Assembly: GCF_947628055.1 (NCBI RefSeq)
Contig: NZ_CANQYJ010000008.1
Coordinates: 1 to 37,254 of the forward strand
From: an uncultured Rikenella sp.
GTDB taxonomy: Bacteria > Bacteroidota > Bacteroidia > Bacteroidales > Rikenellaceae
Direction: 5' to 3'
Length of the DNA: 37,254 nt
Made by a program: the position numbers and the translations under genes. Below, in pieces: positions 33,726 to 37,254 of the stretch. A model generated the notes under the pieces. The model saw only the letters and a list, made by a program, of their open reading frames with translations. It was not told where the DNA came from and did no database searches. The number at the start of each line of letters is the position of its first letter. Position 1 is the stretch's first letter.

Positions 33726-33733
33726 TAAATTTG
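33726..33733 (+). promoter_or_regulatory. -7 box (TAAATTTG) for the MacB-type permease
   Basis: TAAATTTG is a full TAnnTTTG match, 25 bp before the ATG at 33758. A -33 TTTG is not seen. Confidence 0.45.
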
Positions 33734-33757
33734 GCAGTCGCCGTTGTGCCCTCATAT

Positions 33758-35005
33758 ATGTTTAAGAAATCACTATTCACCCTCGGCCAGATTTACCGGA
33801 GTTGGCAGACGGCCATCGAAAGCGTCGTGATCAACAAGCTCCGCACCGGGCTCTCCCTGTCCGGCATCACCATCGGCATTTTCGCCATCATCACCGTCTT
33901 CACCCTCGTCGACTCGATGGAGATCAAAATCCGCGACAACGTCAACTCGCTCGGCAGCAACACCCTCTACATCGGCAAATGGCCCTGGGACGGCGGCGGC
34001 CAGTGGTGGAAATACTACAACCGGCCCCAGGTAAGCCTCAGCGAATACCACGAACTGCGCACCCTGCTTCCCCAAGCCCAAGCCATCGCTTTCGCCACCA
34101 CTTTCACACGCACCGTCAAAAACGGCTCCAACTACGTCGACAACACCTCCGTAATCGGAGCCACCTACGAATACGACCGGATGCGCAAGAGCGACATCGG
34201 CAGCGGACGCTACTTCACCCCGTATGAATCCGAACACGGCTCCCGGGTAGTCATTATCGGCCACATCGTAGCCGAAAAACTCTTTCCCGGCGAAAATCCC
34301 ATAGGCAAGGATATCCGGATTGGAGGCACCCGGCTGACGGTGATCGGCGTATTCGACAAAGCCGGGGACGACATGATGGGGATGAGCATGGACGCCAATG
34401 TGCTGATTCCGCTGGCCCTGGCCCGTAATTTCGTGAACCTGCACTGGGCCGGCACCGAGATGATCGTCAAAGGGCCCGACGGAGGCGACGTGCAGGAACT
34501 CAAGGCGGAAGTCGGAGCCATTATGCGCCGCCTCAGGCGGCTCAGCCCGCAGACCGAGGACAATTTCGCCGTCAACGAAATGAGCATTCTGAGCAATCAG
34601 CTGGACTCCATGTTCCGGCAGATCAACTTCGCCGGAGGCATTATCGGTCTGTTTTCGATCCTGGTCGGCGGCTTCGGCGTAGCGAACATCATGTTCGTCT
34701 CCGTCCGGGAACGAACCACCCAGATCGGCATTCAGAAAGCATTGGGGGCGAGGCCTTATTTCATTTTATTCCAATTTGTTTTCGAGGCGGTGATCCTCTC
34801 GGTTGCAGGAGGGGCCATCGGGTTGCTGCTGATCTTCTTCGGCGTACTGATCGTCAACAGTGTCAGCGACTTCACCGTGGTGCTGACTTTCGGCAATATC
34901 GTACTGGGGTTAGCTATTTCGTCGGCGGTAGGAGCCGTGGCAGGATTTTTCCCGGCATGGAGCGCAGCCCGCATGGAGCCGGTCAAAGCCATTTATCACA
35001 CCTGA
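33758..35005 (+). CDS. MacB/FtsX-type ABC transporter permease
   Basis: The ATG at 33758 gives 415 residues. An N-terminal membrane helix (LRTGLSLSGITIGIFAIITV, about 28-47) precedes the MacB periplasmic core (about 50-270: NTLYIGKWPWDGGGQWWKYY, FPGENPIGKDIRIGGTRLTV). The FtsX domain contains three helices (about 285-400: GGIIGLFSILVGGFGVANIM, VRERTTQIGIQKALGARP). Such permeases act with an MacB-like ATPase, HlyD and TolC, moving lipoproteins, peptides or drugs across the envelope. The ATPase and adaptor are not nearby; the nearest TolC gene is at 28045. Repeat copy 4 lies directly upstream. Confidence 0.9.
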   Translation: MFKKSLFTLGQIYRSWQTAIESVVINKLRTGLSLSGITIGIFAIITVFTLVDSMEIKIRDNVNSLGSNTLYIGKWPWDGGGQWWKYYNRPQVSLSEYHELRTLLPQAQAIAFATTFTRTVKNGSNYVDNTSVIGATYEYDRMRKSDIGSGRYFTPYESEHGSRVVIIGHIVAEKLFPGENPIGKDIRIGGTRLTVIGVFDKAGDDMMGMSMDANVLIPLALARNFVNLHWAGTEMIVKGPDGGDVQELKAEVGAIMRRLRRLSPQTEDNFAVNEMSILSNQLDSMFRQINFAGGIIGLFSILVGGFGVANIMFVSVRERTTQIGIQKALGARPYFILFQFVFEAVILSVAGGAIGLLLIFFGVLIVNSVSDFTVVLTFGNIVLGLAISSAVGAVAGFFPAWSAARMEPVKAIYHT

Positions 35006-35159
35006 TTCCGGAGGCGAAGCAGTCGGCTGCACTGCATCTCCGCTTGTGCGGATTGCGAACATTCGCCGGCAAACGAAAAATAGGGCCGGACGATGTCGAT
35101 TGTACCATCCATTTTCATGCGTTCGCAAATGTTCCGGAAATATCGTCTGCTGTTTCCCT

Positions 35160-35285
35160 CTGTCGGGCCGGCGGTGCCGCCGGGCACGCGAGCCGGGTCG
35201 TAACTTTCAGACTGCGGGCTCGTTATTAACTGTAGGTTTATTTTTAGCCTTTGCAAGCGACCTCCCCGTATCAGGATAGAAGCTT
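35160..35285 (+). repeat. Composite intergenic repeat, copy 5 (end modules only)
   Basis: In the 326 bp without a gene after the permease, GGTGCCGCCGGGCACGCGAG (about 35172) resembles 14.02 kb and, inverted, 24.39 kb. GGGCTCGTTATTAACTGTAG (about 35215-35234) is the inverse of the copy-1 end module at about 14389-14408. CTTTGCAAGCGACCTCCCC (about 35248-35266) matches the 27.81 kb module. R1, R2 and R4 are absent. Confidence 0.65.
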
Positions 35286-35331
35286 TTCCGGACGAGAGAA
35301 TGGAGACTCGACAGCAAGCATCATCTTCGTG

Positions 35332-35871
35332 CTACGGAATGAATTGTTTCATCTCGGCGACGAATCCGCGGAACCAATCGACATCGTCATCATCGACCGG
35401 GAAAAAGCCACCAGGCAGGTCAGACCAGGGAACGACCGCTACGGAAGCCAGCTCGTTGTCCCGGATATGCAAGGTGTCGTTAGTGATGGCCTGCTGCCAG
35501 TCGTCGCTGTTGGCCAAGGCCAGCTGGGCGGCAATCTCCGTCCGTACTTGCTCGAGGGTCACGCCTGCGGGAAGCAGGAAAAAATGGCAACTCGCATTTT
35601 GCGGATTAGTAAAAGAGACCGTCGGTTCGGCAGGCAGTGTAAAGCCAGTTTCCTCCAGAAATTCACGCCGGGCGCCTGCTATACGTGCCTCTTTCGGAGA
35701 CCGCCCCGCTTGGTCTTGCGGACTCAGGCCTCCGCCTGGGAAGCAGCATTTCTTCGGCCCGTGAACAATCGCTCCCCCGGAACCTTTTCCCTGAAAAAAA
35801 TTGCTGTGAGCATTTTTGGTGAACACGAGTACCGATGTACCGTCGTAAACAGTTGCATAAACTTGTGGCAT
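35332..35871 (-). CDS. Nudix hydrolase
   Basis: A 179-residue cytoplasmic protein. The Nudix box is REFLEETGF (69-77) preceded by KEARIAGA; Glu61, Glu70, Glu73 and Glu74 supply the metal site. The stretch between PGGG (45-48) and Glu61 is longer than the canonical G-x5-E, so this is a variant with a small insertion. The N-terminus (VYATVYDGTSVLVFTKNAHS) and the C-terminus (FRGFVAEMKQF) give no substrate hint. The family cleaves nucleoside diphosphates linked to another group. It is the last gene of a minus-strand group and 34 bp separate it from the M15 peptidase. Confidence 0.85.
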   Translation of the reverse strand: MPQVYATVYDGTSVLVFTKNAHSNFFQGKGSGGAIVHGPKKCCFPGGGLSPQDQAGRSPKEARIAGARREFLEETGFTLPAEPTVSFTNPQNASCHFFLLPAGVTLEQVRTEIAAQLALANSDDWQQAITNDTLHIRDNELASVAVVPWSDLPGGFFPVDDDDVDWFRGFVAEMKQFIP

Positions 35872-35905
35872 GGTGGTTGATTTTTAACGGTTTGTACAAA
35901 ACGGA

Positions 35906-36316
35906 TTACAGATGCAGAATTTGGTTTCGGTTGGCCCCTTTTCGGTAGGAGATGTGCACCCACCGGTAGTGCGCCTCGTCGATCAGCTGGTCGAAAGCGA
36001 TCTTTTCCGCTTTCTGCATCTCGACGATCTTGTCGAACAACATCCGGTTCTTTCGGGGTTCTCCGGCGTTCAGGTCGGCGGCTTCGCCTTTCAAGTGTTG
36101 TGAGGTCGGAACTCCGCCCACGGCAGCGTTCAGCGCCGGACAGCGGTAGCCGCTGTTCACTGCGATGGCCTGGCCCCAACCCTCGCGGACGGGGTCGAGC
36201 AAGTCTTCGATCAGCATGCGGAGCCTCTCGCGGATCTCGGGCGAAGGGGTATTGTCGATCCCCCGAGACCGGGCGGTTGACGACGCGCAGAGTTCTTCGA
36301 CCGTGAAATATTTCAT
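35906..36316 (-). CDS. M15-family peptidase (D-Ala-D-Ala carboxypeptidase type)
   Basis: A 136-residue protein that fits Peptidase_M15_3. The zinc ligands are His74 and Asp81 in SQHLKGEAAD and His121 in RWVHIS; SGYRC (55-59) is another family mark. The N-terminus (MKYFTVEELCASSTARSRGI) is the usual start of small phage-like and secreted M15 enzymes that cut peptidoglycan peptides. There is no signal peptide. It is followed by a Nudix gene and preceded, 23 bp upstream, by a lipoprotein gene, all on minus. A prophage or tail-like origin is possible, but no phage gene is near. Confidence 0.9.
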   Translation of the reverse strand: MKYFTVEELCASSTARSRGIDNTPSPEIRERLRMLIEDLLDPVREGWGQAIAVNSGYRCPALNAAVGGVPTSQHLKGEAADLNAGEPRKNRMLFDKIVEMQKAEKIAFDQLIDEAHYRWVHISYRKGANRNQILHL

Positions 36317-36339
36317 GACAATAGGTTTTTAGTGTGGGT

Positions 36340-36696
36340 TTACTTCTTCTTGGTTTCCGGAACAAACAGGATGATTGCCGTTTCGGAATTCTCATACAGG
36401 ATATGCGATGACTCTTTCCCCGGCCCGTCGTCTTTAAAGCGGAATGTTTTTTCGGCATATCGGAACCGGCCGTCAGGATCGGGAACGGTTCCGGTAGCCA
36501 GCTCGATCAGTTGCAGCGCTTCGTCGAATGTCGCTTCAATGGTGACCGGTTTTGATTTTTCCGTAGCTTCCTCCAAAGTTGTCCGAAGGGTTTCGACAGT
36601 TTTCTTGTCGATCGTCCGGCTGTGAGCCGGTGTACCGCAGTTCAGGCAGAGAATCCCTGTAACGAGCAGCATCAGGTGTGAAATCAAGGTTTTCAT
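36340..36696 (-). CDS. Small predicted lipoprotein, unknown
   Basis: A 118-residue protein with a lipoprotein signal ending in LCLNC (Cys20). The mature part is charged and mainly helical, with a Lys/Glu-rich helix (KKTVETLRTTLEEATEKSKP) and then EATFDEALQLIELATGTVPD. I do not recognise a family. It lies between the zinc-ribbon gene (21 bp upstream) and the M15 peptidase (23 bp downstream) on the same strand, so the three are probably one transcript. Confidence 0.7.
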   Translation of the reverse strand: MKTLISHLMLLVTGILCLNCGTPAHSRTIDKKTVETLRTTLEEATEKSKPVTIEATFDEALQLIELATGTVPDPDGRFRYAEKTFRFKDDGPGKESSHILYENSETAIILFVPETKKK

Positions 36697-36717
36697 TGGT
36701 GTCGCGGGGTTTAAGTG

Positions 36718-36948
36718 TCAAAGGTTTACGTGACTTTTTTTGTCTAAGTTCCGCCAGGCGGCCTGCACTTTCTGCAATTCGTTCAAGGCCTGCGCGGATT
36801 CGCGGCGCATCAGGGAGAGCTTCCGGCCGCAGTTGGAACAGGTGAAATTTCCTGACGGGCCGAGCAGGTCGGAAATCGTAACGGGAATCAGGGTGCCGCA
36901 GTCCGGACACGGGATTCCGGTCTTGCGGTCGATGGGCAGTGTGTTCAT
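36718..36948 (-). CDS. Small zinc-ribbon protein
   Basis: A 76-residue protein with two Cys-x2-Cys knuckles, CPDC (about 14-17) and CSNC (about 37-40), separated by about 20 residues; this spacing suits one zinc ribbon. The rest (LSLMRRESAQALNELQKVQA) is a charged helix. There is no signal peptide. It is the first gene of the minus-strand group with the lipoprotein and M15 peptidase. Function unknown; nucleic-acid or protein binding is plausible for the fold. Confidence 0.7.
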   Translation of the reverse strand: MNTLPIDRKTGIPCPDCGTLIPVTISDLLGPSGNFTCSNCGRKLSLMRRESAQALNELQKVQAAWRNLDKKSHVNL

Positions 36949-37024
36949 AATTCGTTGTTTTCAGGTGTATGGTAATAGTATGTCTATCTGCCAAAGAATG
37001 GCCAAGCTGCTGCGGGAGGTGTAT

Positions 37025-37037
37025 AATTACCGTAATT
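37025..37037. promoter_or_regulatory. AATTAC-C-GTAATT palindrome upstream of the zinc-ribbon gene
   Basis: A perfect 13-bp palindrome centred at 37031 is 77 bp upstream of the zinc-ribbon start (36948). It may be an operator. Otherwise, 36949-37139 holds no gene that I can see. Confidence 0.3.
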
Positions 37038-37139
37038 TTATGGCCTCGAGCCGGGTGTCGCTCCGCTTGGGGTGGCTCCGGGGCGTCATCGGGAGATTAC
37101 GGCCGAACCCCACCGCACAAGGCCACCCGCTTCGCGGAA

Positions 37140-37254
37140 TGACATTTTTTTCTTTGCCGCTCATGCCGCGGAGGCACTTTCTTTCTTGTGCGACCAAGAA
37201 CCGAGCAGCGTACCGAGAGCAGAGACCGCTTGCGGGCTATGCCGAGGCAGCGCG
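37140..37254 (+). repeat. Composite intergenic repeat, copy 6 (runs off the window)
   Basis: TTTGCCGCTCATGCCGCGG (about 37156-37174) is the inverse of the 24.80 kb module. TTTCTTGTGCGACCAAGAACC follows the pattern of 23.99 kb. Module R2 then begins at about 37219 (AGAGACCGCTTGCGGGCTAT) and is cut by the window end. Confidence 0.75.

Overview
The window is a 37 kb, GC-rich chromosomal segment from a member of the Bacteroidota. It is most likely in the order Bacteroidales, and the high GC points to a Rikenellaceae/Alistipes-like genome; this placement is inferred, since no rRNA is present. Supporting observations are several promoters of the Bacteroidota type (-33 TTTG, -7 TAnnTTTG), Bacteroidota-typical families (DUF4837, DUF4251, NVEAL peptide, BF3164-like lipoprotein, collagen-like surface lipoprotein, TlpA with a long N-terminal region), and the many TolC/HlyD/ABC export genes.

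Layout. 1-2.4 kb: the 5' part of an AspT/YidE-type transporter and an outer-membrane barrel protein, both on minus. 2.5-8.1 kb: a TolC-HlyD pair without its expected ABC pump, an AAA ATPase, a DUF2262 protein and an S41 peptidase whose ATG is one base out of frame. 8.1-11.3 kb: a remnant of a ROK sugar kinase, an AT-rich island with a broken NVEAL peptide gene and its BF3164-like lipoprotein partner, then an intact ROK kinase and an XRE regulator. 11.3-13.8 kb: a well-formed promoter and a 728-residue collagen-repeat lipoprotein. 14-16 kb: an intergenic repeat, then a LuxR-type regulator overlapping a hemerythrin-domain protein. 16-21.3 kb: housekeeping-like genes (DUF4837 lipoprotein, orphan histidine kinase, rlmN, tRNA-Ala(GGC), TonB, DUF4251). 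21.5-27.3 kb: a TolC-HlyD-permease-permease exporter interrupted by about 930 bp of repeat DNA. 27.3-35 kb: repeat DNA, an orphan TolC, trpS, a TlpA-family oxidoreductase, plsY, more repeat DNA and a MacB-type permease. 35-37.25 kb: Nudix hydrolase, M15 peptidase, small lipoprotein, zinc-ribbon protein, then another repeat copy running off the end.

The most unusual feature is a family of composite intergenic repeats at about 14.0-14.4, 23.96-24.86, 27.3-27.8, 33.4-33.65, 35.16-35.28 and 37.14-37.25 kb. They share word-for-word modules and a set of strong hairpins. At two loci a long inverted repeat keeps its architecture and a 22-nt loop while the stem sequence differs completely, so structure is conserved without sequence. 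One element separates the halves of an export operon. A second theme is gene decay near A-rich tracts at 6.8-8.7 kb: two genes would be in frame with an upstream ATG if a run of six A had seven, and the NVEAL gene between them is frameshifted. Sequencing error and real decay cannot be told apart from this sequence alone.
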